Source of the DNA: Nocardia asteroides
GTDB lineage: Bacteria; Actinomycetota; Actinomycetes; Mycobacteriales; Mycobacteriaceae
Length of the DNA: 64,000 bases
NCBI GenBank assembly: GCA_019930625.1
Contig: CP082844.1
Span: forward strand, 2,046,001 to 2,110,000
Reading direction: 5' to 3'
This document shows, in pieces, positions 24,804 through 33,694 of the stretch. Each line of letters starts with the position of its first letter. The first letter of the stretch is position 1. The position numbers and the translations under genes were made by a program. The notes beneath the pieces are model-generated. The model ran no database searches and had not been told where the DNA came from. It was given only the letters and a program-made list of their open reading frames with translations.

Positions 24804-25148
24804 ATGCGTCGACGGGTCATGACCGTCTTGGTAGCGCTCGTTGCGGGAGGTTCGGCCGCCGCGTTCGGTGGCGCGAGTGCATCCGCGGTGGCGGTGAACC
24901 CGTTCCCGGGTGGCACGGAGGTCTACTTCGACAACAACGAATCCGCGGCGATCGCCAACCTGAACCTCGGGCCCGCGCTGAGCCAGGTAGCCGTCGCTTG
25001 GTCGCCTGGAGCGAAAGCGCTGCTCGCGGAGGGCATCACCGAGCACGCCCGGTGGGCGGGCGAATCCCCGACCGGCGGGGTGTCGATCGAGGTGTACGGG
25101 TCGTTCCTGCGGCCCGATCTGGTCACGGTGACCACGCTGCGCGGCTGA
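24804..25148 (+). CDS. Small secreted hypothetical protein
   Basis: This 114-residue protein has a clear Sec signal: basic MRRRVM, a hydrophobic core TVLVALVAGGSAAAFG and an Ala-rich cleavage region (ASASA, about residue 31). The mature about 80-residue part contains EVYFDNNESAAIANLNLG and ends IEVYGSFLRPDLVTVTTLRG. No family was recognised, although short exported proteins of this kind are common in Nocardia. The ATG at 24804 is preceded by AAAAGGGG. Confidence 0.65.
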   Translation: MRRRVMTVLVALVAGGSAAAFGGASASAVAVNPFPGGTEVYFDNNESAAIANLNLGPALSQVAVAWSPGAKALLAEGITEHARWAGESPTGGVSIEVYGSFLRPDLVTVTTLRG

Positions 25149-25356
25149 GCTGTTTTTCCATTTCGGATTTCGGTGTGCCGGGGGTACGCTCGCCCATGGC
25201 GTTATGCGCATGCTTTGCCGGAATCGGCGTCACTCGGGCGTAGAGCTCGGCCGGCGGCTGCGAGCAGGCATGCGGCGACGCACCTGGCCGCTGGATGCCG
25301 CGCAACCTGCGCTGCGCGTTCGGCGAATGCCCACATGGAGACCTCCTGGCGGTTGC

Positions 25357-25400
25357 CCGGACGGGACGACACTACGCGTGCCGTCCCGTCCGGTGTTTTT
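25357..25400 (+). terminator. Rho-independent terminator
   Basis: A perfect 12-bp inverted repeat (CCGGACGGGACG / CGTCCCGTCCGG) with a 13-nt loop is followed by TGTTTTT on the plus strand. It ends 2 bp before the convergent copA stop and probably terminates plus-strand transcripts before they enter copA. Confidence 0.75.
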
Positions 25401-25402
25401 CG

Positions 25403-27652
25403 TTATCGCGCTGTCGATCGGAAGCTACGCAGCCGCAGGCTGTTGCTGACCACGAAGACCGAGGAGAACGCCATCGCCGCGCCCGCGAGCATCGGGTTCA
25501 GCAGGCCCGCCATCGCCAGCGGGATCGCCGCCACGTTGTAGGCGAAGGCCCAGAACAGATTGCCCTTGAGGGTCGCGAGCGTGCGGCGGGACAGGCGGAT
25601 CGCGTCCGCTGCCGCCCGCAGGTCACCGCGGACCAGGGTCAGATCGCCCGCTTCGATGGCCACGTCGGTGCCGGTGCCCATGGCCAGCCCCAGATCGGCC
25701 TGGGCGAGTGCGGCGGCGTCGTTCACGCCGTCGCCCACCATCGCAACCACTTTGCCCTCGGCTTGCAGCCGCTTGACCATGTCGACCTTGTCCTGCGGCA
25801 GCACTTCCGCGATCACCTCGTCGATGCCGACCTGCGCGGCGATCGCGTCGGCGGCTGCCCGGTTGTCGCCGGTCAGCATGATCGGTGTCAGGCCGAGGGC
25901 GCGCAGTTGGGAAACCGCCTCCGCCGAGGTCGCCTTCACCGCATCGGCCACCACGAGCACCCCGCGGGCCTTGCCGTCCCAGCCCACCGCCACGGCGGTC
26001 TTTCCCTCGGCTTCGGCCGCGCGCATCGCCTGGGTCAGGTCGTCGTCGAGGTGCTGTGACCAGTCCGCCAGCAGCCGGGCCCGCCCGACGAGCACCGCAT
26101 GGCCGTCCACCATCCCCTGCACACCCAGGCCCTCGACGTTCGCGAAGCCCTCAACCGGCTTCAGCGAACCCACCCGCTCGCGGGCACCCTTGGCGATGGC
26201 CTGGGCGATCGGGTGTTCGGACGAGTCCTCCAGCGCTCCGGCCAGTTCCAGGATCCGCGAGACCTCCTCGCCTTCGGCGGGGACGACCTCGAGCAGGGTC
26301 ATCTTGCCTGCGGTGATGGTGCCGGTCTTGTCCAGCACGATCGTGTCGACCCGCCGCGTCGACTCCAGCACCTCGGGGCCCTTGATCAAAATGCCCAGTT
26401 GCGCCCCGCGTCCCGTGCCGACCATCAACGCGGTGGGCGTGGCCAGACCGAGCGCGCACGGGCAGGCGATGATCAGCACCGCCACCGCGGCGGTGAACGC
26501 CGCGGACACGGACCCGCCGGCGCCGAGCCAGAATCCCAGCGTCGCGACCGACAGCGCGATCACGATCGGCACGAAGATCCCGGAGATCCGATCGGCCAGC
26601 CGCTGCGCCTGTGCCTTGCCGGTCTGCGCGTCTTCCACCAGCTTCGCCATCTGCGCCAACTGGGTGTCGGAGCCGATCCTGGTCGCGCGCACCACGATCC
26701 GGCCGCCCACGTTGACGGTCGCGCCGACCACGGCGTCGTCCGCGCCGACCTCCACCGGCACCGATTCACCGGTGAGCATCGAGGCGTCGACGGCCGAGGA
26801 ACCTTCCACCACGATGCCGTCGGTGGCGATCTTCTCACCGGGCCGCACCACGAACCGATCGCCGACCGCCAATTGCTCGACGGGAACGCGCTGCTCGGTC
26901 CCGTTGCGGAGCACGGAGACCTCCTTGGCCCCCAGCTCGAGCAATGCCCGAAGCGCGGCACCCGCACGCCGCTTGGCGCGCGCCTCGAAGAAGCGCCCGG
27001 CCAGGATGAATGTGGTGACGCCCGCCGCGGCTTCGAGGTAGATGCTGCCGGTGCCGTCCATCCGGGAGATGGTGAACTCGAACGGATGTGTCATGCCCGG
27101 GGTGCCCGCGGTGCCCCAGAACAGCGCGTACACCGACCAGCCCAGGGCGGCCAGCGTCCCCATCGACACGAGGGTGTCCATGGTCGCGGCGCCGTGGCGC
27201 AGGTTGGTCCACGCCGCGCGGTGGAACGGCAGCGCGCCCCACACCACCACCGGCGCGGCCAGCGTCAGCGACAGCCACTGCCAATTGGTGAACTGCAAGG
27301 CCGGGATCATCGCCATGGCGATCACCGGCACCGACAGCGCCAGCGAGACCAGCAGGCGGGTGCGCAGGGCGGCGGCGAGGTCGTCCTCGGCGACGGCCTC
27401 CTCCGACCGTTCCGGCTGGGCGGGAAGGGCGGCGGTGTAACCGGCCTGTTCGACGGTCGCGATCAGCTCGTCCGGTGAGACGTCACCGGTGACTTCGACG
27501 CGGGCCTTCTCGGTGGCGTAGTTCACGGTGGCGGTGACACCGTCGAGCTTGTTGAGCTTCTTCTCGATGCGCGCGGCGCAGGACGCGCAGGTCATTCCAC
27601 CGATCACGAGTTCGACCTGCCCGGAGGGCGGCGGTTGTGTCGCGGTGGTCAT
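25403..27652 (-). CDS. copA: Copper-translocating P1B-type ATPase
   Basis: This 749-residue protein starts with a heavy-metal-associated domain (GGMTCASC, about 18-25). It then has the P1B-ATPase core: [10 protein letters not shown] (actuator), [10 protein letters not shown] (membrane CPC metal site), DKTGTIT (phosphorylated Asp), EHPIAQA (HP locus) and [18 protein letters not shown]-terminal membrane elements with YN and MxxSS-type residues ([18 protein letters not shown]) indicate the Cu(I)-exporting P1B-1 subgroup. It follows the HVHP protein and copZ on the same strand, forming a copper-resistance unit probably driven from the CsoR-type site at 28926. Confidence 0.95.
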   Translation of the reverse strand: MTTATQPPPSGQVELVIGGMTCASCAARIEKKLNKLDGVTATVNYATEKARVEVTGDVSPDELIATVEQAGYTAALPAQPERSEEAVAEDDLAAALRTRLLVSLALSVPVIAMAMIPALQFTNWQWLSLTLAAPVVVWGALPFHRAAWTNLRHGAATMDTLVSMGTLAALGWSVYALFWGTAGTPGMTHPFEFTISRMDGTGSIYLEAAAGVTTFILAGRFFEARAKRRAGAALRALLELGAKEVSVLRNGTEQRVPVEQLAVGDRFVVRPGEKIATDGIVVEGSSAVDASMLTGESVPVEVGADDAVVGATVNVGGRIVVRATRIGSDTQLAQMAKLVEDAQTGKAQAQRLADRISGIFVPIVIALSVATLGFWLGAGGSVSAAFTAAVAVLIIACPCALGLATPTALMVGTGRGAQLGILIKGPEVLESTRRVDTIVLDKTGTITAGKMTLLEVVPAEGEEVSRILELAGALEDSSEHPIAQAIAKGARERVGSLKPVEGFANVEGLGVQGMVDGHAVLVGRARLLADWSQHLDDDLTQAMRAAEAEGKTAVAVGWDGKARGVLVVADAVKATSAEAVSQLRALGLTPIMLTGDNRAAADAIAAQVGIDEVIAEVLPQDKVDMVKRLQAEGKVVAMVGDGVNDAAALAQADLGLAMGTGTDVAIEAGDLTLVRGDLRAAADAIRLSRRTLATLKGNLFWAFAYNVAAIPLAMAGLLNPMLAGAAMAFSSVFVVSNSLRLRSFRSTAR

Positions 27653-27697
27653 CGTGGTTGCTCCGTTCTGTGCGACGCGGTGCGGACGGTCGGCGGG

Positions 27698-28657
27698 TCA
27701 GTGTCCGTGACCGTGCGGCGCCGGCTGCTGACCAGTGTCTTCTTCGTGGGTCGATGCGTCCACGGCGGGGGTGCCCGGCGCGACGGTCAGGGTGAATTCG
27801 GCGGTACGGACCACGCCCTCGTGCTGGAAGTCGAGGAACAGGCGGTAATCGCCCGCGCTCGGCGCCGTGACGGCGAAGGTGATGTTCGGCCCGGCCGCGG
27901 TGACACCGTCGCCAGGGTGGCCTTCGGGATGGACGTGCAGGTAGCCCAAGTCGGCGGCGCGCAGTGCCACGAGGTGGCCGTAAGCCCCGAGGTAGGGCTG
28001 CAAGTCGGTCACCGGTTTGCCCGCGCGGCTCACCGAGAGCGTAACCGTCGAGGTCCGGCCGGGGACGACGACGCCGTCCAGCGTGATGGTGTAGTCGCCG
28101 ACGGCGGCGGTCGAGGTCGCGGCAGGCAGGGGCCGGGGGTCGTAGGCGCCCGCCACCCGCAGGTCCGCGCCGAGAGTCAGGTTGTCGCCGCCCTCGGGAG
28201 TGAAGTCGGCGAATACCCGGTAGTCGCCGCCGCGTGGGAGATCGAGCGGGACGCTCCAGGTTCCGTTGCCGTCGAGCACCGGATGCACGTGCTGGTAGCC
28301 GACCATGTCGCGCCGCACGACGATCAGGTGCAGATCCTTGTCGTGGGTACGCACGTAGCGAGTGACGGCCTTTCCGTCCCGGTCGAGGATGCGCAAGTGC
28401 AGCGGCGCGTTCGCCGCGGCGGTGGTCTGGGTCGTGTCCAGCCGCAGGGTGTAGCCGCGGTCGGTTGCCATCATTCCTCCAGGTAGTGCGTCGGGGTGGA
28501 CTTCACCCCGGTCGGCGGGGCCACCCTCGTGAGCTGCCGCGTCATGGGCGGCGGATTCGGTGGGCTCCGGCCCGATGACCGAACCGGTCGCGAGGGCGAG
28601 CCCGAAGATCGCGGCGAGGCCGAGGGCGAAGCCGCCGAATTTGGTGGATGCGTTCAT
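27698..28657 (-). CDS. Exported His-rich copper-associated protein
   Basis: This 319-residue protein has an N-terminal membrane/signal segment (GFALGLAAIFGLALATGSVIG). Two related beta-rich repeats follow, each containing an HVHP motif (YQHVHPVLDG about 119-128; YLHVHPEGHPGDG about 239-251), and the C-terminus is His-rich (PAPHGHGH). It sits between copZ and copA on the same strand, so extracytoplasmic copper binding or buffering is a reasonable inference. I do not recognise a characterised family. HVHP motifs occur in other actinobacterial copper clusters. Confidence 0.75.
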   Translation of the reverse strand: MNASTKFGGFALGLAAIFGLALATGSVIGPEPTESAAHDAAAHEGGPADRGEVHPDALPGGMMATDRGYTLRLDTTQTTAAANAPLHLRILDRDGKAVTRYVRTHDKDLHLIVVRRDMVGYQHVHPVLDGNGTWSVPLDLPRGGDYRVFADFTPEGGDNLTLGADLRVAGAYDPRPLPAATSTAAVGDYTITLDGVVVPGRTSTVTLSVSRAGKPVTDLQPYLGAYGHLVALRAADLGYLHVHPEGHPGDGVTAAGPNITFAVTAPSAGDYRLFLDFQHEGVVRTAEFTLTVAPGTPAVDASTHEEDTGQQPAPHGHGH

Positions 28658-28673
28658 CGGTGTGCTCCGTCCG

Positions 28674-28883
28674 TCAGTCGGTGACCGCGTAACCGGCGCG
28701 CTCCACGGCGGCGGTGAGTTCGGTGCGCTCCACCGGGTTCGCGCTCTCGACGGTCACCAGTCCGGCGGCGAGATCGACGGCGACGGATTCGACGCCGGAG
28801 ATGCGGCCGATCTCGGTGCGCACCGAAGTGGCGCAGCCCCCGCAGGTCATGCCGGTGACGGTCACGGTGGTGGCGGTACTCAT
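28674..28883 (-). CDS. copZ: CopZ-like copper chaperone (HMA domain)
   Basis: This 69-residue stand-alone heavy-metal-associated domain begins MSTATTVTVTGMTCGGCATS with the Cu(I)-binding MTCGGC and ends VERAGYAVTD, as usual for the ferredoxin-like fold. It would deliver Cu(I) to CopA. It is the first gene of the minus-strand copper unit, with an AAGGAGAAC ribosome-binding site. A CsoR-type operator lies about 43 bp upstream. Confidence 0.92.
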   Translation of the reverse strand: MSTATTVTVTGMTCGGCATSVRTEIGRISGVESVAVDLAAGLVTVESANPVERTELTAAVERAGYAVTD

Positions 28884-28925
28884 GGTCGTTCTCCTTGTGC
28901 GGTTGTCCGTGCTTGCTCATTACCT

Positions 28926-28940
28926 TACCCCCCTAGGGTA
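28926..28940 (-). promoter_or_regulatory. CsoR-type copper operator
   Basis: TACCC-CCCTA-GGGTA is an inverted repeat with a 5-nt centre, matching the known TACCC...GGGTA pattern of CsoR-family operators in front of copZ/copA operons. It overlaps the expected promoter of copZ. No csoR gene is visible in the window, so the repressor would act from elsewhere. Confidence 0.7.
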
Positions 28941-28968
28941 TATTTTCGTCAAGCCCGGCGCAGACGAA

Positions 28969-29002
28969 AGCCCGGTCCGCGACGAAGGTCACGGGCCGGG
29001 CT
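28969..29002. repeat. Stem-loop in the copZ upstream region
   Basis: AGCCCGG (28969-28975) pairs with CCGGGCT (28996-29002), and the stem extends inward with one mismatch. No T-tract is present. It may be the distal terminator of the minus-strand hydroxylase gene ending at 29238. Confidence 0.4.
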
Positions 29003-29112
29003 CGGCGTGCGGGTCCGGAGGACGATCCGCATACTGCGGTCTTCCTGCTCTCTGCGTCCTGGATCCGTTTCAGGTGCCAGGCAGGCGGCGGATGAAGATG
29101 TGGCCCTGCTCG

Positions 29113-29250
29113 CGAGTGCCGCCCCGTTGTCGCGGGACGGCAGTTGCTCGGTTCGAGTGGAATGGTCGGGCGCGAGCGGTGGCTGAGGGCGCTGCTCACG
29201 GATGCCGCCCCGCTGGGGTGTCGCGGGGCGGCAGTGGTCAGGTCGAATGC
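29113..29250. repeat. Two diverged copies of a hairpin plus gene-end segment
   Basis: Copy 1 (about 29113-29160) and copy 2 (about 29199-29250) each contain a hairpin with arms like TGCCGCCCCG / CGGGGCGGCA (29117-29142 with one mismatch; 29203-29233 perfect). Each hairpin is followed by a similar GTTCGAGTGGAATG-like stretch. Copy 2 runs into the 3' end of the hydroxylase gene, and copy 1 looks like a decayed duplicate of that end. Both probably act or acted as terminators for the minus-strand gene. Confidence 0.55.
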
Positions 29251-29954
29251 AGGTTGCGTGCCGTGGGTGAGGTTTCGGTCGTGGCCGGGTCGGGATAGGT
29301 GCCGAACAGGCGGTCGGCGGTGCCCGAGCTGGTGACCGTGAACCAGTAGTGCTCGTTCTTGTAATGGTGATGGCGATGGTTGCGCCAAACCGCCCGGTAC
29401 AGCGCGCGTTTCGGCTTGTAGTCGGTGTGGATCAGGTAATGCGTCCACTCGTAGCCGAGGCCGAGCAGGGTGATGGTGATCAGGAAGGTCAGCCCGAGGC
29501 CCAGGCGCGGGAAGGCGAACACACCCAGCGCGATGAGCACGACGACCAGCACCGACAGCGTCTTCGTCGGGATGAAGATCAGCGGGATGTCGCGCGGATC
29601 GACATGGTGCTCGCGATGCTTGCGGGCCAACTCGCTGTCGATCGCGATCGGACCGAGCCGCCGTGGCCGCCAATGCAACACGGTGACGTGCACGATCCAC
29701 TCGAAGACCGGGAAAGCCGCCAGCATCACGGCGGGAACCAGCAGATCCGTCGGCTGCCAATCGCCGACGACGAGCCGGGCGATCAGTGCGCCCACCAGCG
29801 TGGTCCCGATCATCCACGGCGAGGGGTGGCGGAGGAATTCGGCGAAAGCCTGGCCGAGGGTGAGTCCACGGCGCAGCGCCCGCTCGTCGCGGCGCACCCG
29901 CGCCCGTGCCTGGACCTCGACCGGATCGCGATCGGATGCCTTGGGTTTCGTCAT
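29238..29954 (-). CDS. Sterol desaturase/fatty acid hydroxylase superfamily membrane protein
   Basis: This 238-residue membrane protein has His clusters typical of the di-iron fatty acid hydroxylase superfamily: HVTVLHW, KHREHHVDP, EWTHYLIHTDY and NHRHHHYKNEHYW. Three to four membrane segments lie between them. It probably hydroxylates or desaturates a lipid; the substrate is unknown. It lies 8 bp after the FadR-type regulator gene, so the two are an operon and may be autoregulated through the palindrome at 30737. Confidence 0.88.
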   Translation of the reverse strand: MTKPKASDRDPVEVQARARVRRDERALRRGLTLGQAFAEFLRHPSPWMIGTTLVGALIARLVVGDWQPTDLLVPAVMLAAFPVFEWIVHVTVLHWRPRRLGPIAIDSELARKHREHHVDPRDIPLIFIPTKTLSVLVVVLIALGVFAFPRLGLGLTFLITITLLGLGYEWTHYLIHTDYKPKRALYRAVWRNHRHHHYKNEHYWFTVTSSGTADRLFGTYPDPATTETSPTARNLHST

Positions 29955-29962
29955 GGTGGTTC

Positions 29963-30700
29963 CTAGCTGTGCGTGACCGGCGGTCCGCCGAGGACCTCGA
30001 TCAGAGCGGTGGTCGCCGGCTCGAGCAGCGCTCGAGCGCTGGTGGCGGCCTTCTGTGGCCGGCCCGCCACGATGGCGGCGGCCAATTCGCGGTATGCCTC
30101 GACGTTGCCCACCTCGGCGGACATGATCGGGGCCAGCGCCGCGAGCGCCGGTTCATAGGCGGCGCGCAACATGTTGAACATCAGCCGGAACACGATCGAG
30201 TCGGCGGCGTCCACCACGTGATCCCAGAACTCCATCGCGTGCCGCTGCTGGGCGATCGGATCTTCTTCGGCGGCGAGCGCGTCGACCGAGGCCTCCAGCA
30301 GCGGGCGTACCTCGGTCGCTCCGACCGCTCCGACCCGGCGCGCGCCCAGCTCCGCCACCTTCGGCCCGTTGTGCAGCCGGGCCTCCAGAATGCTGCGCGC
30401 GACGGCCGGGTCCAGTTCCCCGGCCTGTACGAGCAGCCTGGGCAGCACCTCCAGCCCCGCGCCGCGCCGATAGTCCAGCACCGTCGTGGCGTCTCCCTGC
30501 CGCACGGAGACCAGCCCGGCGGCGGCCAGCCGCTGTAGCGCCTCTCGGACCGCGGGCCGGGACACGCCGAGCGCCTCGGCCAACTGCCGCTCACTGGGCA
30601 ATGTGGCTCCGGGCGCCAGCTCGCCGCTGAGCACGTCCGCGGCGATCTGTTCGAACACATCCGCCGACACCGACCGCTTGACCACAGGTTGCAACGCCAT
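29963..30700 (-). CDS. FadR-subfamily GntR transcriptional regulator
   Basis: This 245-residue protein has an N-terminal winged helix (about 10-75) with the GntR signature [20 protein letters not shown] followed by [21 protein letters not shown]-terminal all-helical FCD-type ligand domain follows. Co-transcription with a fatty-acid-hydroxylase-family gene suggests a lipid or acyl-CoA ligand, which is inference only. The TGGTCAGACCA palindrome upstream is a plausible operator for autoregulation and for the divergent DUF4240 gene. Confidence 0.92.
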   Translation of the reverse strand: MALQPVVKRSVSADVFEQIAADVLSGELAPGATLPSERQLAEALGVSRPAVREALQRLAAAGLVSVRQGDATTVLDYRRGAGLEVLPRLLVQAGELDPAVARSILEARLHNGPKVAELGARRVGAVGATEVRPLLEASVDALAAEEDPIAQQRHAMEFWDHVVDAADSIVFRLMFNMLRAAYEPALAALAPIMSAEVGNVEAYRELAAAIVAGRPQKAATSARALLEPATTALIEVLGGPPVTHS

Positions 30701-30736
30701 GGCTCCACTGTGCGCCTTACTGGTCAGGAGGTCAAG

Positions 30737-30747
30737 TGGTCAGACCA
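30737..30747. promoter_or_regulatory. Candidate FadR/GntR operator
   Basis: TGGTCAGACCA is a perfect odd palindrome matching the TGGT-x3-ACCA core bound by FadR-type GntR regulators. It sits 37 bp upstream of the regulator start and 50 bp upstream of the divergent DUF4240 start. A second TGGTC half-site lies at about 30721. Confidence 0.6.
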
Positions 30748-30797
30748 ATTTTGTCGCGGGCGTTGTCGGACGGGCTGCTCTGGTAGCGTCCGGCGCC

Positions 30798-31313
30798 GTG
30801 AGTGAAATCCCCACCGCCGCTGACGAGTCGCGGTTCTGGAGCATCGTCGAGTCGGCGTGGGAGCGGACAGGCGCCGAGCCTGCCGCGCTTCGGAAAACAT
30901 TGTTCCACCGGGAGAACGACGACGAGGCATACGCCATCGACGAGCATCTGAACGCGTTCCTCGACCATCTGCGTGCGCTGAGTGCGGGGCTGTCGGCCGA
31001 GGAACTCACCGTGCTGGACCGGGTGCTGGAGCGGAAACTGTACGACATCGACCGCGCCGACATCCAGCAGGTCACGGACGGCTCGGACGACGGCTTCCTG
31101 TACTGCCGGGGGTTCATCGTCGCGATGGGTCGTGACTTCTACGACGCCGTGGTGGCCGCCCCCGAAGTGGCTGTGCTCGACGCGGAGTGCGGGGCCATGT
31201 GCTACTTCTTCGCCGATCTGCACCGAGAACGGTTCGGCGGCTTCCCGGCCACCGGTTCCGGCATTTCCCGGGAGAGCGTTTCCAATCCGGCCGGTTGGGG
31301 ACTGACGAAGTAG
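30798..31313 (+). CDS. DUF4240 domain protein
   Basis: This 171-residue protein starts at GTG: VSEIPTAADESRFWSIVESA. The FW.iie.a pattern, an acidic helical middle and the C-terminal GWGLT-type tail match the DUF4240 family (PF14024), soluble proteins of unknown function common in Streptomyces and Nocardia. It is divergent from the FadR-type regulator and shares its operator region. Confidence 0.8.
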   Translation: MSEIPTAADESRFWSIVESAWERTGAEPAALRKTLFHRENDDEAYAIDEHLNAFLDHLRALSAGLSAEELTVLDRVLERKLYDIDRADIQQVTDGSDDGFLYCRGFIVAMGRDFYDAVVAAPEVAVLDAECGAMCYFFADLHRERFGGFPATGSGISRESVSNPAGWGLTK

Positions 31314-31326
31314 CATCCGCCCGATT

Positions 31327-31986
31327 TCACGTGGGGTCGGAGCCTCCGATGGCGGAGAGCCAGATCGAGCACCCGGCGGCGACGGTGGTGGCGGCGAGGA
31401 AGACGGGAAGGCCGCCCCCGTCGAGGTAGACCCACGGGAGCGCGGCGATGGGGGCGGCGACGGTGGATTGCGCGTCGAGCAGGAGTCGGCGGCGCAGCCG
31501 GGTGGACTTCGCGATGAGAACGGGCGCGTCGGGGTCGGGACGGGTGGGGTTGTCGATGAGGCGGCCGGGCGGCTCGACGTCGCGGATGCGTCCGGACGGG
31601 TAGAGGCGTCGCCCGTCGACGTGGATCGCGCGGTCGAGTTCCGCCTCGTTCTCGGTAAGGGTGACCAGTGCCGGGTCGAAGTAGACCGGAAGCCAACGCG
31701 GGCGGCTGGTGCCGTCGACCTGCAACCACGACCGGCTGACCAGGCGATGTTGCTGTCGGAGGCGAGTCACCCGCGCCGTTCGCGCGCTGCCCGAGCGCCA
31801 GAACGGAAGCGCGCCGAAGGCGACGGCGAGCCGATACCCCGTGTAGCCGACGATGCCGAGCGCCACGGCCGAAATGGCCGCCACTTGATCCAGAGTGCCG
31901 AACGGCGCCCAAGCGGCACAGACCGCCAGGGCGCCGAACGTCACCGTGAGCGGATAGGCCAGCGGGTGGCCCGATCCGGAACTCAC
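31327..31986 (-). CDS. Hypothetical membrane protein
   Basis: This 219-residue protein has two membrane segments at the N-terminus (about 10-65) and two at the C-terminus (about 170-212). Between them is a soluble region (SWLQVDGTSRPRWLPVYFDP, later GRRLYPSGRIRD). The GTG start overlaps the stop of the upstream substrate-binding lipoprotein gene (GTGA), so it is the last gene of the ABC importer operon. No family was recognised; an accessory role for the importer is only suggested by position. Confidence 0.65.
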   Translation of the reverse strand: MSSGSGHPLAYPLTVTFGALAVCAAWAPFGTLDQVAAISAVALGIVGYTGYRLAVAFGALPFWRSGSARTARVTRLRQQHRLVSRSWLQVDGTSRPRWLPVYFDPALVTLTENEAELDRAIHVDGRRLYPSGRIRDVEPPGRLIDNPTRPDPDAPVLIAKSTRLRRRLLLDAQSTVAAPIAALPWVYLDGGGLPVFLAATTVAAGCSIWLSAIGGSDPT

Positions 31987-33662
31987 TTCAAGAAACCGAT
32001 TTTCGTGTAGTCCAGTGACGCCAGACCCGCTGCGCCGTAGTTCGCCAGGTCGGCGCGCACACCGACGTTGCCCGCAGACTGCATCAGCGGCAGCGAATGG
32101 CCTTCCTCGAACACCGTGCGGTCGACCTGGTTCGCCAGCTCCATCGCCTTCTTCGGGTCGAGTTCGGACACCGTCTGCTCGATCAGCGCGTTCAACTCCG
32201 GCGACCCGATGCGGCCGTAGTTGCCCTGCAGATCGTTCGGGTTGTAGCCGTAGATCTGGTTCAGGCTGCCGAGCGGGAACGGGTCACCCACCCAGGTCCA
32301 CTGCGCGACGTCGAAGTTGCCCGGCTGGATCACCTCGGTGAAGAAGCCCCTGCCCGGCTTGGTCTCGATGTTCATCTTGACGCCGATCGCGGCCAGGTTC
32401 TGCTGGATGATCTGCGCGATCTGCACCCAGGTGTCCTCCTGGTACATGACGTCGCGGAACTCGAGTTTGCGGCCGTCCTTCTCGCGGACGTCGCCGTTGA
32501 GCTTCCAGCCCAGGTCGTCGAGTTCCTTCGCCGCGGCCGCCGGGTCGAAGCCGAGGCTGTTGTCCTGGTAGCCGGCCTGACCCTGGATGTACACGTGGTT
32601 GTTCAGTGGCTTCGGGTTCTCCACCAAGCCGTTCTGGATGGCGGTGACGATGCCCTGCCGGTCGATCGCCTTCGAGATCGCCACGCGCAGCTTCTGGTCG
32701 GCGAGGATGGAACCGGGAGCCCCGTTGAACGTGAAGTGGTTCCAGCTGTTGCCGGGAGCCCGCCGGATGGCGATGCCGGGGGTGTCGCGCGCGGTGCGCA
32801 AGTCGTCGCGCGTGCCCAGCCCGACCGCGTCGATCTCGTTGTTCTGCAGCGCGGGCAGTTGCGCGGCGGAGTCGAGCACGCTGAAGGTGATCGTGTCGAG
32901 CTTGGGAGTGTCACCCCACCACTTCGGGTTGCGGCCGAGCACGATGCGTCCCTGCGCCCGGTCGGTGGACTGCACGATGAACGGTCCCGCGGTCAGCGTG
33001 ATGCCGTCGACGAGGCTCTTGTTGAACGCCTCGGGCGTAGCGGTGACGGACTTGGGGAACAGGAAGGTGTTGCCCGCGAATTGTCCCCGCCACTCGGCGT
33101 AGTGCTTTTTGAACGTGATGATCGCCTGCCGGTCGTCGACGCCGCGTTCGACCTTCTCGACCCGGTCGAAGCCGCTGTTGTTGGCGATCAGGAACGACTT
33201 GTCCGCGCCGCTGAGCGCGTTGGCCTGGGACTGGATGTCCTCCCAGGTGATCGGGGTGCCGTCGGACCACACCGCCTTGGGATTGATCGTGTAGGTGACC
33301 TGCTGCGGTTCGGTGCTGGTCAGCTGGATGTCGGTGAAGTAGTCGGTGTTGATCGACAGCTCGCCCGCCGCGTTCGTGCGGAAGGCGCGTGGCATCATCG
33401 GCCGTTCGAGGGCGCCGGTCTCGGCGTCGTTCCCGTCGTTGGACAGGGCGTTCCAGTTCGCGGGGAACGCCGAGATCGCCAGCCGCAGGTTGCCGCCGTC
33501 GCGCAGCTCGCCGACGTCGTGCGGGTTGATGTCGTTGGTGGTGCCGAGTTCGGCGGCAGAGCCCGCGGGAGCGCCCTCGTCGTCCGAACTACATCCGGAG
33601 GCCACCAATCCGATCGCGACGGCGGCGACCGCCAGTCGTGTCGTCAGTGAACGAATCCGCAT
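31983..33662 (-). CDS. ABC importer substrate-binding lipoprotein (SBP family 5), second copy
   Basis: This 559-residue exported lipoprotein has the signal MRIRSLTTRLAVAAVAIGLV and lipobox VASGCSS. The body is of the peptide/nickel-binding SBP_bac_5 type: GGNLRLAISAFPANWN, TINPKAVWSDGTPITW, and KLRVAISKAIDRQGIVTAIQ. It is a close paralogue of the next upstream gene, sharing long identical stretches such as DLGWKLNGDVREKDGRKL. It would capture oligopeptides or a related solute for the DppBC/ATPase encoded upstream. Confidence 0.9.
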   Translation of the reverse strand: MRIRSLTTRLAVAAVAIGLVASGCSSDDEGAPAGSAAELGTTNDINPHDVGELRDGGNLRLAISAFPANWNALSNDGNDAETGALERPMMPRAFRTNAAGELSINTDYFTDIQLTSTEPQQVTYTINPKAVWSDGTPITWEDIQSQANALSGADKSFLIANNSGFDRVEKVERGVDDRQAIITFKKHYAEWRGQFAGNTFLFPKSVTATPEAFNKSLVDGITLTAGPFIVQSTDRAQGRIVLGRNPKWWGDTPKLDTITFSVLDSAAQLPALQNNEIDAVGLGTRDDLRTARDTPGIAIRRAPGNSWNHFTFNGAPGSILADQKLRVAISKAIDRQGIVTAIQNGLVENPKPLNNHVYIQGQAGYQDNSLGFDPAAAAKELDDLGWKLNGDVREKDGRKLEFRDVMYQEDTWVQIAQIIQQNLAAIGVKMNIETKPGRGFFTEVIQPGNFDVAQWTWVGDPFPLGSLNQIYGYNPNDLQGNYGRIGSPELNALIEQTVSELDPKKAMELANQVDRTVFEEGHSLPLMQSAGNVGVRADLANYGAAGLASLDYTKIGFLK

Positions 33663-33694
33663 GGTCCGCTCCTTCCCGCAGCGCTGCTGCGTGT

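Noticed and set aside
28654..28920. An 88-residue minus-strand frame overlapping copZ
   Set aside because: It is a His/Arg-rich shifted frame of the copZ region. The copZ frame itself carries the MTCGGC motif and ribosome-binding site.
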